A program made the position numbers and the translations under genes. The notes beneath the pieces are model-generated. The model was not told the DNA's origin and ran no database searches. It saw only the letters and a program-made list of their open reading frames with translations. Below are positions 45,593 through 57,870 of a stretch of 64,000 nt of DNA, one piece after another. The stretch is from contig OY292278.1 in assembly GCA_958496175.1 (NCBI GenBank), positions 44,764,001 to 44,828,000 of the forward strand, in the 5' to 3' direction. The number at the start of each line of letters is the position of its first letter. Within the stretch, counting starts at the first letter, position 1. The stretch is from Sisyra terminalis. Lineage: Eukaryota > Arthropoda > Insecta > Neuroptera > Sisyridae.

Positions 45593-46840
45593 TAGAAGTA
45601 TGCCTTTGTCGTTAATTCTATATAGCCTATAGTTTTTTAAAGGCCAATCCTTTTTTTTAAGGAAATTTAGCCTTCCCCATTTTAATATCCTCAAGGTCCT
45701 CATATTCGTCCATTTTTAAACCATTGTGAAACCAATAGCTAAGAAAAGTATATATCTTAAGGTAGTTATTTTTATTACTTTTTGAACCAATAAAGTTCCA
45801 ATAAAAAAATTTGGGGTCTAAAATATTAAAAAAATTAGTCAAGGTCTTTTAATAGGTTTATTCGATCGATTTTGAAATTTTTAATTGGTTGTTCTATGTA
45901 TTTTTCACAATTTTATCCGAAATAGTTTTAAAGCAAAATTTCATCCAGGCCAAAACAATTTGGAATGATATTTTTGCCGTCTTTACCCTTACAAATGTGG
46001 GGACAACAGGTGTTTGTAGAGATTGCCTCATAAATTCTGCCATTAAGTCATAATTTGATATATATATGTATAATTTTTAGGGTCATTAACATATACGAGA
46101 AACGTTGAGATAAGCAAAAGATAAAAAATCTGATTAAGTAGTTGTCCAACATTAAAACACTGTACTGTTTTTTTTTCTTCTTAAAACTTTAAAACACTGT
46201 GGAGGATAAGTATTGGGAGGATTTTTTTAATTACTAACGGTATTTAGGCAGAATTTGTTTCTAAAATTTATCTACTTTTTGAGGATCAAACAACACTAAT
46301 GTAGTTAAAATTTACGGGCCAATATTAGTCTAAATACCAATTTCCATATTTCTATCTTCTCTAAAAAATTTCATCCCCTATTTCTTGTCCAACTTTTAGA
46401 GCAAACTTTCTAACTGTTTTCCTACTGCACATTTATGATGTTTTATAATATATACTAATGAAATCTTCTGTAAAATTTTATACTTATAGATCCATCAGTT
46501 TATGCTGTGGCTTGTTTGTCAATCAACATCAAAAGCTTTGTCATATGAAGGGTTGTTTTTATGGTGAATTTATTGTTATTTTGTAAATTAAAAATTTCTG
46601 TTGTTTATAATATTTTGGTGTTTCAATATTAAAAAGTAAAGCTTTTGTAAACTAATTTTAAGAAAAATTTATCGATTTTTTATTTATGAAAAATGCTTTC
46701 TAAATGTACACCCTCGACTTCTTCATACTATTGGCGGTACGAAGCCAAAACTTTGATCAATTCTATAAAAATAAAATCTTAAAAAAATTGGTTTTTCTTA
46801 TGATATTTCTCAATTTTAAAGCACCAGTACTGCTTGGTGA
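45593..46840. other. Unassigned AT-rich sequence
   Basis: No feature recognised. Confidence 0.4.
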
Positions 46841-47160
46841 TTACTTATACAGTTTGCTTGGCAATCAAAATACGTATCTTTGGTCATAAAACAGTAATTT
46901 CGTCTATAACATGGTAAGATTATTTATGCGTTATAGGAGCATTCTCGCATAACAAAGGTTGACGAATGATTCACGTTTAACTTTTCTTGATAACTAAATC
47001 GTATATTAAGGAATTAATTAAAATAAAATTAGGAACATTTTAAATCAAAAACTTATAGAACGTGAGAAATACTCGTATTGTATGAGGGAAAACATGTGTT
47101 ACACGAGAGATTTGAAATCACGTTATATAAAAACGCGTTATTAGAGTATCATGTTATAGA
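46841..47160 (+). repeat. Diverged family-B-related repeat (B-prime), copy 1
   Basis: GCTTGGCAATCAAAATACGTATC followed by TTTGGTCATAA resembles the stem II/core part of family B. The sequence that follows (CTCGCATAAC, AACTTTTCTTGATAAC) matches 49876-50100 instead. It is a related but distinct repeat. The GAAA of the ribozyme-like core has become AAAA. Confidence 0.4.
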
Positions 47161-47286
47161 TAGGGATGAAACATTGCTCATTAAAACATCGATATTTCTG
47201 AAAATGAAACATCGATGGTCAAAACACTGAAGTTAATAAACGATATATCGATGTTTGAAAAATTCGATGTATCGTTTGCATCCCTA
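47161..47286. mobile_element. Short MITE with TAGGGATG ends
   Basis: The 126-bp sequence is bounded by TAGGGATGAAAC and GTTTGCATCCCTA, and the interior is built from ATCGAT/ATCGATA motifs. The termini suit a hAT-type MITE, but flanking 8-mers do not match, so classification is tentative. Confidence 0.5.
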
Positions 47287-47865
47287 ATTATTATAGGCAT
47301 TACTGTATATAGGAACATCTTTGTTAACGTTAGTTCACTATTTACGTCTAAAATCGATTTCTTTCAGTGAATATTTGTATATAAAATTCCAGTTCGTATT
47401 TGTTCACAATTCTTTCTCTCCAAAATTGTTTTTAAGGATCAATTTTGATGGACATTTTTTTATAGATTAATTGGGTTCACCTGTTTGATTTTGAGTTACA
47501 TTTTTATACGGTAGGTGGCACTGTTGTTGAAATTCAGAGTTTTTAAAAAAATCCCTTTAAGGCATACTATATTACTTCAAGTAAATAAGTAATCGATAAT
47601 ATAAGTAATATATCGACATAAGTAATCGATACATCAAAACCTTTCAATGTTGATAATCCAATTAGAGGTTCCCAATTCTTGAGCCTAACCAGCGTTTTCT
47701 ATGATTTCTTCTGTCCAGCAGAAGTTGGGATGCCATTGTTGGGAATTGCTGATAATAAAGAATGTGGTTGGAAACCAATGATCTATACGAAAAAATGCGT
47801 TTCAGAAATTGTTGATAAACGTGGAAAATTTGATTTTCCAAGCACAAATTTTAAAACTAGCGACT
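47287..47865. other. Unassigned sequence
   Basis: AT-rich, with short overlapping frames and repeated AAGTAATCGATA motifs at 47580-47630. No family assigned. Confidence 0.35.
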
Positions 47866-47869
47866 TTAA

Positions 47870-48601
47870 GGGGGGAAGCTGGTCTAGAGCGTGAAAAAAT
47901 AGGCATAATTTATGAATTTTTTGTGACTCAACAAAAAGATCAATCGAAAATCTGTGAACGAGGTTTTATAATTTAGGTTTTAATATACAAATACAAATTT
48001 TTTCGTGCCAATTAAATTCAAAATGGCGGCTGTCCAGCATTTCTTCAGGGGCGCCTCATTTTTTAGACGGGTCCACGGCCGAAGATGTAGCCTCCTTAAT
48101 TTTAGTCCCGGAACAAAATCCCGAAAATTTTTAGTTTCTATATAACAACAGCAAGAGACGTACGTAGGATTTTTTCGATATTTTGTTTTTTCGCGAAATG
48201 GTACACGTTTGAACAAAACATTAAAATTTTCACAATAAAAAAAACGACAAAATTGTTGATTAAAAAAAAACTGCAATATAAAAAAAAAATCTACGTAGGT
48301 ATGTCTCTGGAGAAAGATATTTCGGATGTACTGTCAAAATTTCGTATAGATCGGTGAAGATTTGCTCGAGTTATGTCTTCGGCCAGTTCAAAAAAAAGTG
48401 ATTTCGAGAAAAACGCGTTTCAAGTTTTAAGTTCTATAAAATCATATTAAATGCGTATATACCTTTAATCTGCGAAAGTTTGGGCATTTAGACATTTTTG
48501 CCGGCATCCATCCTTTGGTATGTTATTTTTAAGACCCTAAAGTACCTTTTAAGACAAAAAAAAATTTCGGTTTCTTCAAAATTCTAGACCAGCTTCCCCC
48601 C
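47870..48601. mobile_element. TTAA-flanked DNA transposon, non-autonomous
   Basis: Both ends carry a long inverted repeat, GGGGGGAAGCTGGTCTAGA at 47870 and its complement ending at 48601. The flanks are TTAA (47866-47869 and 48602-48605). TTAA target sites are used by piggyBac and Kolobok elements; purine-rich ends are closer to Kolobok. The 732-bp interior has a 98-codon minus-strand frame without a recognisable domain, so no transposase is encoded. Single copy in the window. Confidence 0.7.
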
Positions 48602-48605
48602 TTAA

Positions 48606-49865
48606 ATTATGAAATTTGATCAATAAAAATCGTAAATGAACAGGTGATCTATAATTTCTTTAAGCATAAAGATAATATTAAGTTTTTGAAGAGATGTGCT
48701 GTAACTTTTAAAATGAAATAAGAATGTGCCATGGAAACGAAGTTGCAGGTGTCGGTGTGTTTTCTAATATAATTTTATTCTTCTAAATAGAAACCAAAAA
48801 TGAAAAAAGAATTGGTCCAGTACGAAAATTATATGTTTGTTCGGAGTTGAATGGCCCTCGAGTTCCACTTTTGGTGGTTTTTATAGATCATAAGTGTTAC
48901 CTTCTATTGCTTAATTCAAACTTATCAACACCGAGATCATATTGAAGCCAAGAACTTCTTAACGTGACTATTGCGTGTATCGTTGATGGTTTCAAACAAC
49001 CAAAATAAATAACGATGTTAAGTTTTATATTAAACCGATCAATTAACACTTGAGGAATTAAAAGATCTACGATAAATTTTAGACGGCTCATTTTTTTTTT
49101 GTGATAGAAATTTCAAAGTTTTCCCTGCATATGATGACGAAACAGATGCATTTTCTAAATGCAACCGAAATGATGCGGTTTGATGGAGACGATTTCAGTT
49201 TCAAGATGATGGTAAATTGATGCTTTTTGTTCAGTGAACAGATGTTCTCGAATTTTAAAACCCTCGCTATATCCGCTTCATCGTTCCTCCACTTCGTATC
49301 TTTCCAATGTCTTTTCATTTATCCCAGCATCGCTCATTTGGACCAAATTGAAGATTATTTCACCGAAGCTGGATTGCGATTTTATGGCGGAAAAACTAAT
49401 CGGATGTTTGCCAGAACAAAGACACGATAGAAGAGTGGAGGTTCCACGATGAAATTTAAAGTTTTCCCAAAGAAAATTGAAGAACTATATGTACTTAATA
49501 ATGGGAAGGGGTTGTTTTTTTGTTCAATTATTATGAAGGTAGTGAAATTCTTTGTTTCATAAATGAAAGACATAAGATTGTAAGGGAAAAGAAGACAAAT
49601 CGTATATAAGTAGTTTAGTGGTAGAAATATGATAAGTTTCGATTTGTTATTGAGAATTTTCGTATAAGTAGTAAGTTTTTCAATGTTTTGTTGGGAATTC
49701 AATATTTGGGAACTGAGAATCAAAAAGGAAAATTGTACCAGCAGTTGGTGAAAAATTCAAGCTTCTTAAGATTTTAAAGAGAAAAAATATAATCCAAGTC
49801 AAGTTTAATGCATCAATCTTAAATCATAAGATAAACATTCATAAAATGAATCATAAATCATAAAT
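48606..49865. other. Unassigned sequence
   Basis: Less AT-biased between 48700 and 49450. Overlapping frames on both strands (49088-49452) show no domain that I recognise. It could be host-derived or an unclassified element. Confidence 0.35.
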
Positions 49866-50110
49866 GAAATTTTTAGCCACTGATGAAGTATGCTTGGTAA
49901 TCGAAATGCTTGGTATCTTTTGTCATAATACGAAAGATTAGTTCCATGTTAGAAAAAAACATGTTGTACGAATATTCTCATATAACGCGCCACTATGATC
50001 CCATATAACGCGTTATGTACAAGTGATTAAGTTAAACTTTTCTCGTTAAAGAAAGAATAAATCGATTATCGCGAAAAAACTGCTATAAACGAAATATGAG
50101 CGTTGTATGA
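49866..50110 (+). repeat. Diverged family-B-related repeat (B-prime), copy 2, with hammerhead-like motif
   Basis: CACTGATGAAGTATGC-TTG-GTAATCGAAATGC reproduces the order CTGATGA, hairpin, GAAA, but with a weakened stem II. The following sequence pairs with copy 1 at 46841-47160 (TGTCATAA, CTCATATAACGCG, AACTTTTCTCG). No inverted partner is seen. Confidence 0.4.
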
Positions 50111-51166
50111 ACCAAATTAAGATAATTTAAATAAAGCTTATTCCAACAGAAATTTAACGTGGGTTGAAATATTTTTGGGACTATAAAATCCAATAGTTTC
50201 CTATTCCTATAGATCAATTATTCCTTCTAATTTTGGTAAATAGTTAATTTTTGTTTCTATAACAAACATAGGAGGATAGCAACTTCAATTTTGGGGATGA
50301 AAAATCCAAAATTATCGATCGAAATCGATCTACTTATAGATCTTTCTTTTAGATAAATCGAAGATACTTGAATCATTTTGATTTTCAAACCAAATAATCA
50401 ATCAAACGTTATTATCTACCATTATTTTTTTTCTTTGAATTTCCAACCCTAAGGGATGAAACAAGTGGTTGATTTTTTTCAAACTCTCTCGTATTAAGAA
50501 AATTTTTAAGTTGGAAAATGTTAAACTAAATATTATCTTTATAAGTCCACTATCTTAAATTTATTCTCTAAATCCTGATTCAGGTCTACCGATTGGTTAA
50601 GGTTTGGAAAATTTGATTGTTGAAAAAGGAAATTTTGTACTAAAAGAAAAAAAATTCCACTTTTTATAAAAAAATCTTTCGTTTCAAATATTACTCCGTA
50701 ATTGCTCCAAAAGAATCTAAAATTTCTCCAGGTCCTCGAACATTGACTTATTAAATATTTAGACTTCAAAAAACAAATGAACGTTGGGTAAAAAGCTCTG
50801 CTTTAAAATGGCTGATTAAGGACTTTTGATAAAAGCTCGCTTCCCCAAACACTGCTGCCCAAAATGCATAATTACTGCACATCTACAATCTGCACAGTTT
50901 TTGAAAAACTAAGATTTGCAAAAGTTTCATTGTTGGGGAAGAAATTTAGCTATAAAATGTAAAAAAAAAATCTTTTGCTTAATATATTGCTCCCTAAATG
51001 CTCCCAGGAAAACCCGAAATTCCTTCAGGTTCCTACAATTATTTGCTTATGAAATACTTAGGTTTACAATAAATATTTTTGGCAAATAAGTTTTGCTATA
51101 AAATTTGATAAAAAATCGCTTATTCCAAAAAATTACTTCCATAGAATCAATGTATAATGGATTTTT
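50111..51166. other. Unassigned AT-rich sequence
   Basis: Nothing recognisable. Confidence 0.4.
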
Positions 51167-51862
51167 CTTCACGTCTATCATTGGTTCATGAAAAATTAAA
51201 ATTTTCATAAGTTTGATTGTTGAAAAAATAAATAAGAAGTTTTAAGTCTTCTATATAATATGTCCTTTATCTTTAAGAAATTTTAGTTCATAATATTCAA
51301 CTATCAAATCACTAGAATCCCTTAAAAACTACGAAAAACAATAGTAAAAGATGAATTAAATTTTTAGCCCTGTATTTTAAAGGGATAGAATTGGGGTTGA
51401 ATTTTTTTCATCTACTCAAAAAGTACTCCATTTTATCTTTTAAATTCGCCTCGAAAATATTTTTCATAGAAAAATTTTACTAACTCAATTTTTTAAAGCA
51501 TAAAAGACTTCACGTCTATCATTGGTTCATGAAAAATTAAGATATTCAAAAGTTTGATTGTTCAAAAATAAATAAGAAATTTTAAGTCTTCTATATGATA
51601 TGTCCTTTATCGTTAAGAAATCTTAGTTCGTAATATTCAACAATTAAGTTACTAGAATCCCTTAAAAACCCCATAAAACAATAGTAAAAGATGTAAAAGT
51701 AAAAGATGTATTAAATTTTTAGCCCTGTATTTTAAGGGGATGAGAACTAAAGTTGATTTTTTTCATATATTAAAAAAAATGCCCCATTTTATCTTTTAAA
51801 TTCGCCACGAAAATATTTTTCATAGAAACATTTTACTAACTTTATTTCTTAAAGCATATAAT
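51167..51862 (+). repeat. Two-unit tandem duplication, period 341 bp
   Basis: The units start at 51167 and 51508 with CTTCACGTCTATCATTGGTT. They stay alignable throughout, including AGCCCTGTATTTTAARGGGAT and AAATTCGCCWCGAAAATATT. Unit 2 has an internal micro-duplication of GTAAAAGAT. No coding signal. Confidence 0.85.
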
Positions 51863-53198
51863 GTTTCTACTCCTTTAGAGCAAAGGAAGATTTACAAATT
51901 TGCTATTCAATTTTTGCCGCCCCTAAAGACCTCTAAAATTCGAAACCCTATTTCGCAATCATTTTAATTACATTTATTCTTTCAATGATGTCGCAATTTG
52001 TGCTCCATTGCCGTTATTACATCAACTTTTAGCAATTAGCAAATTTTTAGACCAAATTTGCCGCCCTAGACTCCAATCTACTTAGTCTGCAGGTAAATCC
52101 GATATTGCCTTAGAAGACATTGGCATAAAAAAATGATACTTGTTTTTTATTTAACCCTAAAGAAGGTTCTCCCAAATTTTAAATGGATATAAAATTTCGA
52201 TTTTTAAAATCAAATCTTTGAAAAAAATTTCAATCAATTGCTTTCGAATAATTTCCCAACCCTTATATCTGATATCCTACTTAAAACTCTTAGCAGAAAT
52301 CAATTCATTTCGAACCCCTAAAAGTACTCCTGCTTTATATTACTGAAATCCAAATCAAAACATATGTTTTTGGTAATTGTTGAAAAAATTTGCATTTTTC
52401 CACCTCAACACTTAAACGGTCAAAGATTCACTAAAACCAAAAAAAAACACAATACTTTTTAATGCATTGACCTTTGTGACGTATTTTTTTTATATTCTTT
52501 TTTTTTTATGGAGGTTTCTACGAAAACATTGAGCCAAAGAAGACTGCAAACGAACCGCTACTTTAAATTATTACACGTTTTACGGAGAATACGATTAGTT
52601 TCGGTCGTCGAAACTTCTCCACTCAAACCTTTCCCAAAATTGGCGCGCATTTTAAATCTTTCCCTTTAGTTTATATGTACGTATGGATGTCCTGTTGGAG
52701 GAAACAGGTGGGTAAATTATTCACGTCTTTACTCGCGGGTTTTCCATCCCTTGAATCGTAGAGCTTTTGCTACGAAAGTTAACAATTTATTAGAGGAATC
52801 CCTTTGTGTTTTATTTATGAAAGATCGTTAAGTAATTATTAGATCTATGGTGGAGTAGTAGGTATAATGCGAAATCATTTTGAATTATACACCCACGTTT
52901 TCCGTTAGTTTCGGTCCATGTTACATCCTCGTTTAATTATAAATAGTTGCACTATTAGAAAATCATTATGTTATCATTTTTGCTGTTGAGGTGTGTGCAA
53001 AATTAAGCCATGACGTAAATGATGATTGAATTTAGATCTCAGGTAAACGGTCCAATTTGAATATCTAAATTTGTCGATGGTAGATTTGGTTTCCATTTTT
53101 TCTTTTTTTTGATGTAATGCTGATTTGATAGATTTTATTGCAGAAAATCAACCGATTCCGAAAAGTTTGAGATATTTAAAGTTAGCATATTATGTAAA
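51863..53198. other. Unassigned sequence, partly less AT-rich
   Basis: 52550-52780 has more G+C and CpG than its flanks (for example GGTCGTCGAAAC and TGGCGCGCATTT), is not repeated in the window and could be host regulatory sequence. Otherwise nothing is recognised. Confidence 0.35.
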
Positions 53199-53208
53199 GA
53201 TTCTATAT

Positions 53209-54004
53209 TAGGGTGATTTTTTTTTTGGTCCTATCGTGAAATTTTGTTGGAAATACCAAAATAAAATTCCCTAAAAGTTTGAGCCCTTAATATTAATTTT
53301 AAGTCCTCGACCAAGACGTGTAAAGATTTCCCATTGAAAATACACGGAAACTCTGATTTTTTATTTTTAAGTTTCTATATCTCAGCGGCATTTCATGGGA
53401 TCGCTTTTACCGAAGATGGTTTTTTCTCAGAATTAAACGCTCTACAAAAGTGCCCATAGCGACAAAGTCCAACTCACACCGGTGAGGTAGTATGGGCCAC
53501 TGAACCTGATTTTTCCATAAAATTCGCGTTTTTTTTGCATTTATCTCGTAAATAACAAGAGCTACGGAAAAATTATAAATAAAAAACTTGTAGAGAATTT
53601 GATTTCCTACAAAAAAGTTCCTGTAGACCAAATCGCGAATATCAATTTTAAACGAGATATTAAGCCTTGAATTTTATGATAAAATCAGGTTCAGTACTAC
53701 CCGTCCCGTACTACCTCACCGGTGTGAGTTACGACTTTGTCGCAATGGGCACTTTTGTAGAGCGTTTAATTCTGAGAAAAAACCATCTTCGGTAAAAGCT
53801 ATCCCATGAAATGCCGCTGAGATATAGAAATTTAAAAATAAAAAATCAGATTTTCCGTGTATTTTCAATGGGAAATCTTTACACGTCTTGGACGAGGACT
53901 TAAAATTAATATTCAGGGCTCAAACTTTCAGAGAATTTTTTTTTTGGTATTTCCAACAAAATTTCACGATGGTACCAAAAAAAAAGTCAAAAAGAAAATA
54001 ACCT
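53209..54004. mobile_element. Family H long hairpin element, copy H3
   Basis: Inverted arms (about 53209-53590 and 53630-54004) flank a short centre. GATTCTATAT lies on both sides (53199-53208 and 54005-54014). The exact target-duplication length is ambiguous between 8 and 10 bp. The arms hold GTTTGAGCCCTTAATATTAATTTTAAG and a CTCTACAAAAGTGCCCAT block, plus a GTAGTA/TACTAC...CACACCGGTGAGGTAGT segment unique to this copy. Terminal TAGGGTGA differs from the TAGACTG of other members. No coding capacity. Confidence 0.75.
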
Positions 54005-54092
54005 GATTCTATATGTAAAACAATAAGTTGAATTGAAAAGATATAGGAAATCATAGATTGTTGATTAAAGTTTATAGTCTATTTATGTATAT

Positions 54093-55142
54093 TAGACTGA
54101 TTCAAAAAAATTGATGATTTTTTTTTTTTTAATTATATCGAAAATATTGTTGGGAATGACAAAAAAAAATCCTGTGAAAGTTTAAGCTCTTAATATTAAT
54201 ATTAAGAGGTGCCGCATCGCAAATTTCGATTTTCCATTTAAATAACATAGGAACAATATTCTCTTGCACTTTGGCATTTTATAGCTCACGTTTGTGACAA
54301 TAATTCGGAATGATCAAGGTATATTCTTGTAGAAAATTGAACGATCTACAAAAAAGGTTTCTTAAAAGTTTTAAATATATTTATTCGTTCAAAAGTTATT
54401 CGAGGTCAAAGTTGAACTAAAAAGAAATTTTAAGATTTTTTCAATTTTTTGACGCAACCATCAATTTTAGGAGAAAATTTTATAGGACATTTTTTGTAGA
54501 GCACTTTGTTTTCTATAACTTATCTCTATAAAAGTTTTTGATATTTTTCACAGGTCCTAAGTAATTTAATTAAAATAAAAAAGTAATTTTTATGTTAAAA
54601 ATATAATAATTCAGGGAATATTATTAATTTAAAACATTAAAATTACGAATATTTTCAGTTTAATGCAAATAACCTAGGACCTGTGAAAAATATCAAAAAC
54701 TTTTGCAGAGATAAGTTATAGGAAAAAAAGTGCTCTACAAAAAATATCGTATAAAATTTTCTCATAAAATTTATGGTTCAGTCAAAAAATTGAAAAAATA
54801 TTAAAATTTCTCTTTAGTTCAACTTTGACCTCGAATAACTTTTGATGGAATAAATATATCAAAAACTTGTACAAGACCTTTTTTGTAGATCATTCAATTT
54901 TCTATAAGAATATACCTTGGTCATTCCGAAATATTGTCACCAACGTGACCTATAAAATTCTAAAGTGCAAGAGAATATTGTTCCCATGTTAGTTAAATGG
55001 AAAATCGAAATTTGCGATGCGACACCTCCTAATATTAATATTAAGAGCTTAAACTTTCACAGGATTTTTTTTTGGTCATACCCAGCAATATTTTCGATAT
55101 AATTAAGAAAAAGAAAACATCATTTTTTTTTGAATCTGTCTA
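54093..55142. mobile_element. Family H long hairpin element, copy H4
   Basis: The ends are TAGACTGATTCAAAAAA and TTTTGAATCTGTCTA. The arms are about 54093-54570 and 54660-55142, around a centre of about 90 bp rich in TTAAAT. The left arm is very similar to the solo arm H2 at 9186. The class blocks are GCTCTTAATATTAATATT and GATCTACAAAAAAGGTTTCTTA. It begins only about 90 bp after H3. Confidence 0.85.
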
Positions 55143-56374
55143 ATATTTACGTATATATTTTTTATGAAAAAGATCCAAAAATTCAATATGAAAACAAAGA
55201 GTTTGTTGAAAAAAACGAGACCAAGTCAAGGATTTGTGGATAATTCAAGCTGTCCCACTTTCCCCACTTTTCCCAATGCGTGAAACTGTAACAATTTCCT
55301 CGAATTTCCTCAATCATTTCACGCGTATAATACAAATATGTACACCAACGCAACTCGGCCAATTTTAGCTTGGAAATAATTAAAATTACACACCAAAGCT
55401 TAAAATAATTGAGCCATTTTGTATATATAGATAACCACTGGTTCTATATATATACATAGTGGAGCTTTTTTTGCAAGTGAAAGCTTTGTGACGGGTTAAT
55501 TATAATGGTTGTTATTCACCAGTGATGAGTTGAGAACATTTATTAACATTTTTTTTTCTTTTACGATTTTTTCAATTAAAGAATTTGATTAGATCGTATA
55601 TTTGATACCTTGGTATATATTCGTTTGCAGCGAATTGTGTCAATGTATAGAAACTGTAATTTTAGTAACTGCTTCTATATTTAACCGTTACGTTAATCAA
55701 TATCATTTTCTATTCGGCATTCGTTTTTATTTCTTATTGTAGCGAGGAAAACTTCATTCAAATAATGCAAATTCAGAATAGGTCTTCTGCTTTTCGTAAT
55801 TTACGTTTCCCACTACCATTGTTGTGGTTTGAAAAATTTTTTTCTCTACGATTGAAAAATTAATTTTTTTGACCTTTTTTTGTCGACCATGAAAATTTTC
55901 TTGTTGGTCTCTCTGTTTGAACTTAAGAAAGTTAATAAATAAATTTATAACTTCCAATTTGGCTTTAAAAGCTTTAAAATCAATACGATGGAAAATTAGT
56001 TCAAGGAAAAATCTAAACGAAAAAAAAAAATATTTCACATTGCATATAAACCAGTAAGTCATATCGGTAGAAGTTTCTCTTTTTTCCTACTAAATTGTGT
56101 ATAGAGATGGAGGTACCTTTCTCTTATTCTTTGGCTTTGTTTATACGAATACGTACGTCAGCAATATATTATCGGTGTAATTTAATCCAACTCATTTTTT
56201 TTAAATTAAATTTTCAAAAAAAATTACGTCAACAAAATATTTTTTTTCCTCGGTAATCGTCGCCTACTATTGTGGTGCCTGGATTATAGAACCAACATGA
56301 ACTTTGGGAATATTTGGACAAAAAAAAAAAAGTTTTTGAACTAATTCATTCTAATTTCCAAGTCTAAGGTGTCA
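55143..56374. other. Unassigned AT-rich sequence
   Basis: A 102-codon minus-strand frame at 55754-56062 is rich in Phe/Lys/Asn without any motif; I judge it to be chance. Nothing else recognised. Confidence 0.4.
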
Positions 56375-56382
56375 CCATAAGG

Positions 56383-56682
56383 CAGTGGTCGGGGAATTTT
56401 TTAACCATTACCCCAAAATATTTTTGCGTAAGTCGATATTACCCCGCCCCATGCTGAAAAAAAACATTTTTTATTGAATTAATTTACATTTACATATTTG
56501 TAGTACTGGTTTTGGAAAAATGATGTTGTTTCATGATTGATATTAATACTTCAAAATTGGGACTTTTCGAACATTACGGAACATTTAGGGACATTAAAAG
56601 TATTAAAAAAATTTCCCTATTACCCAAAAAAAAATCATTTTTACTCCATTTGGGATAATTTACCCCGGTTCCCCGACCACTG
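56383..56682. mobile_element. hAT-type MITE with perfect 8-bp target duplication
   Basis: The 300-bp element has perfect 14-bp ends CAGTGGTCGGGGAA and TTCCCCGACCACTG, flanked by CCATAAGG (56375-56382 and 56683-56690). Sub-terminal ATTACCCC/TTACCCCG blocks follow. No coding capacity. The intact ends and duplication suggest fairly recent movement. Confidence 0.9.
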
Positions 56683-56994
56683 CCATAAGGAAACCATTAA
56701 ATAACTACGTCGAACAATTTATAAAATTTGTTGTAGTTGTAAATTTATAAGACTTATAAGATTTTCACGTCTTTCCCCCCCATATAACGTAACAATAACG
56801 TTTTAATAAGACTCGGCTTTATAACGTTATCCTTAAGCATTTTTTATTTTTCGGGTAATACTTTCAAGAAAATTAAAATGCCCAGCGATCGAGGAAATCA
56901 AGAAATCGGATACAAAATCTGGAAAATTTAAAAGATATATCAGGATGTGGTAGACCAAATTAGCAGTGTTTTACTTCATTTATTCCAATTGTAA

Positions 56995-57026
56995 CGTTTC
57001 GTTGGTGTTATTCCAACTTCATCAGG
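56995..57026 (-). ncRNA. Hammerhead-like motif, family C left arm
   Basis: On the minus strand the core is CTGATGA, A, stem II GTTGG-AATAACA-CCAAC, then GAAACGTT. Core letters are intact, stem II is 5 bp and perfect, and there is one extra A before stem II. Confidence 0.5.
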
Positions 57027-57259
57027 CAACTTGTAAATATTTTGATTTTTTTTTTTTGGTTGTAACTAGCAATAAGCAACTATAGGTTAATTTTAATTGC
57101 TGTCAATTGTAATTTTATAGAGATCTATTAATATTAAGAATGTTTTAGCCATAACCACTGGTAATTGACATGCCAATACTTAATTTCACCAACAAGTCTG
57201 GCATATGAATTTGTTATAAATCATGGGACTACTGTGTTTTTATTTAATATTTACAAATT

Positions 57260-57292
57260 CCCTGAAGAAGTTGGAATAACACCAACGAAACG
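57260..57292 (+). ncRNA. Hammerhead-like motif, family C right arm
   Basis: This is the mirror copy with CTGAAGA in place of CTGATGA, stem II GTTGG/CCAAC and GAAACGTTG. The single core change would be expected to reduce activity. Confidence 0.45.
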
Positions 57293-57357
57293 TTGCAATT
57301 GGAATAAATGAAGTAAAACACTGCTAATTTGTTTGGTCTACCACATCCTGACATATC

Positions 57358-57778
57358 ATTTACATTATACATGGATTTAGACCTGAAAGAACGGAAATCT
57401 GGGAAGTTTTAATTTATTTAAAATCTGTCTAGTTTTTAGTTTTGAGAATATGTAGACGTACATAAGCATTATTTTGTTATGAGATCTAACAATAACTTTA
57501 AAATCTCTAGTCGAAAAGTTTTACACCGGAAAAAAGTGAATTTTCATGTAGAAAGTCATGGAATTGGTGTTAAAGAAAAGGCTGGGCAACCTGTTCCAGA
57601 TTTAACTTCTTAACATCACCACACCATATAGCAGAGGTCGAAGCCCATATTCTAGGATTTTAATCGAATGGCCCGCAATATATATATTTGACGGTAAATT
57701 TATTGTGGCCAACTACTAATAACTAGTAGCTTCCCGTGAAATATCCACAGCCAATACTGACAAATGGTAAAAATTGGC
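57358..57778. other. Unassigned spacer between families C and D
   Basis: It contains a hAT-like CAGAGGTCGAAGCCC at 57632 without a partner. At about 57718-57740 it has ACTAGTAGCTTCCCG, which on the minus strand resembles the Helitron-like 3' end found at 26279. Both are fragments. Confidence 0.35.
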
Positions 57779-57838
57779 ATTTAATTGTGGGCAATAAGGA
57801 CGAAGCTTCTTATGGAATCTTATTTATTTTTTCGTCAA

Positions 57839-57870
57839 CGTTTCGTCAGTCATTCCTGACTTCTTCAGGG
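57839..57870 (-). ncRNA. Hammerhead-like motif, family D left arm
   Basis: On the minus strand the core is CTGAAGA, A, stem II GTCAG-GAATGA-CTGAC, then GAAACGTTG. Stem II is perfect. The core has A instead of T at one position. Confidence 0.45.

Larger units (their letters stand above)
56934..57357. mobile_element. Family C palindromic element with paired hammerhead-like motifs
   Basis: The ends are GATATATCAGGATGTGGTAG and CTACCACATCCTGACATATC. The arms of about 110 bp contain GCAGTGTTTTACTTCATTTATT / AATAAATGAAGTAAAACACTGC and the ribozyme-like motifs (56995-57026 minus and 57260-57292 plus). The spacer is about 200 bp and AT-rich. Flanks ATTTAAAA and ATTTACAT match at 6 of 8, too weak to be sure. 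Each motif is followed outward by AATAAATG, as in family D. Confidence 0.75.

Noticed and set aside
47980..48276. 98-codon frame inside the TTAA-flanked element as transposase
   Set aside because: Too short, Cys/Phe-rich with no DDE motif; considered chance.
55754..56062. 102-codon Phe/Lys-rich minus-strand frame
   Set aside because: Low complexity from AT-rich DNA, no motif and no splice or promoter context.
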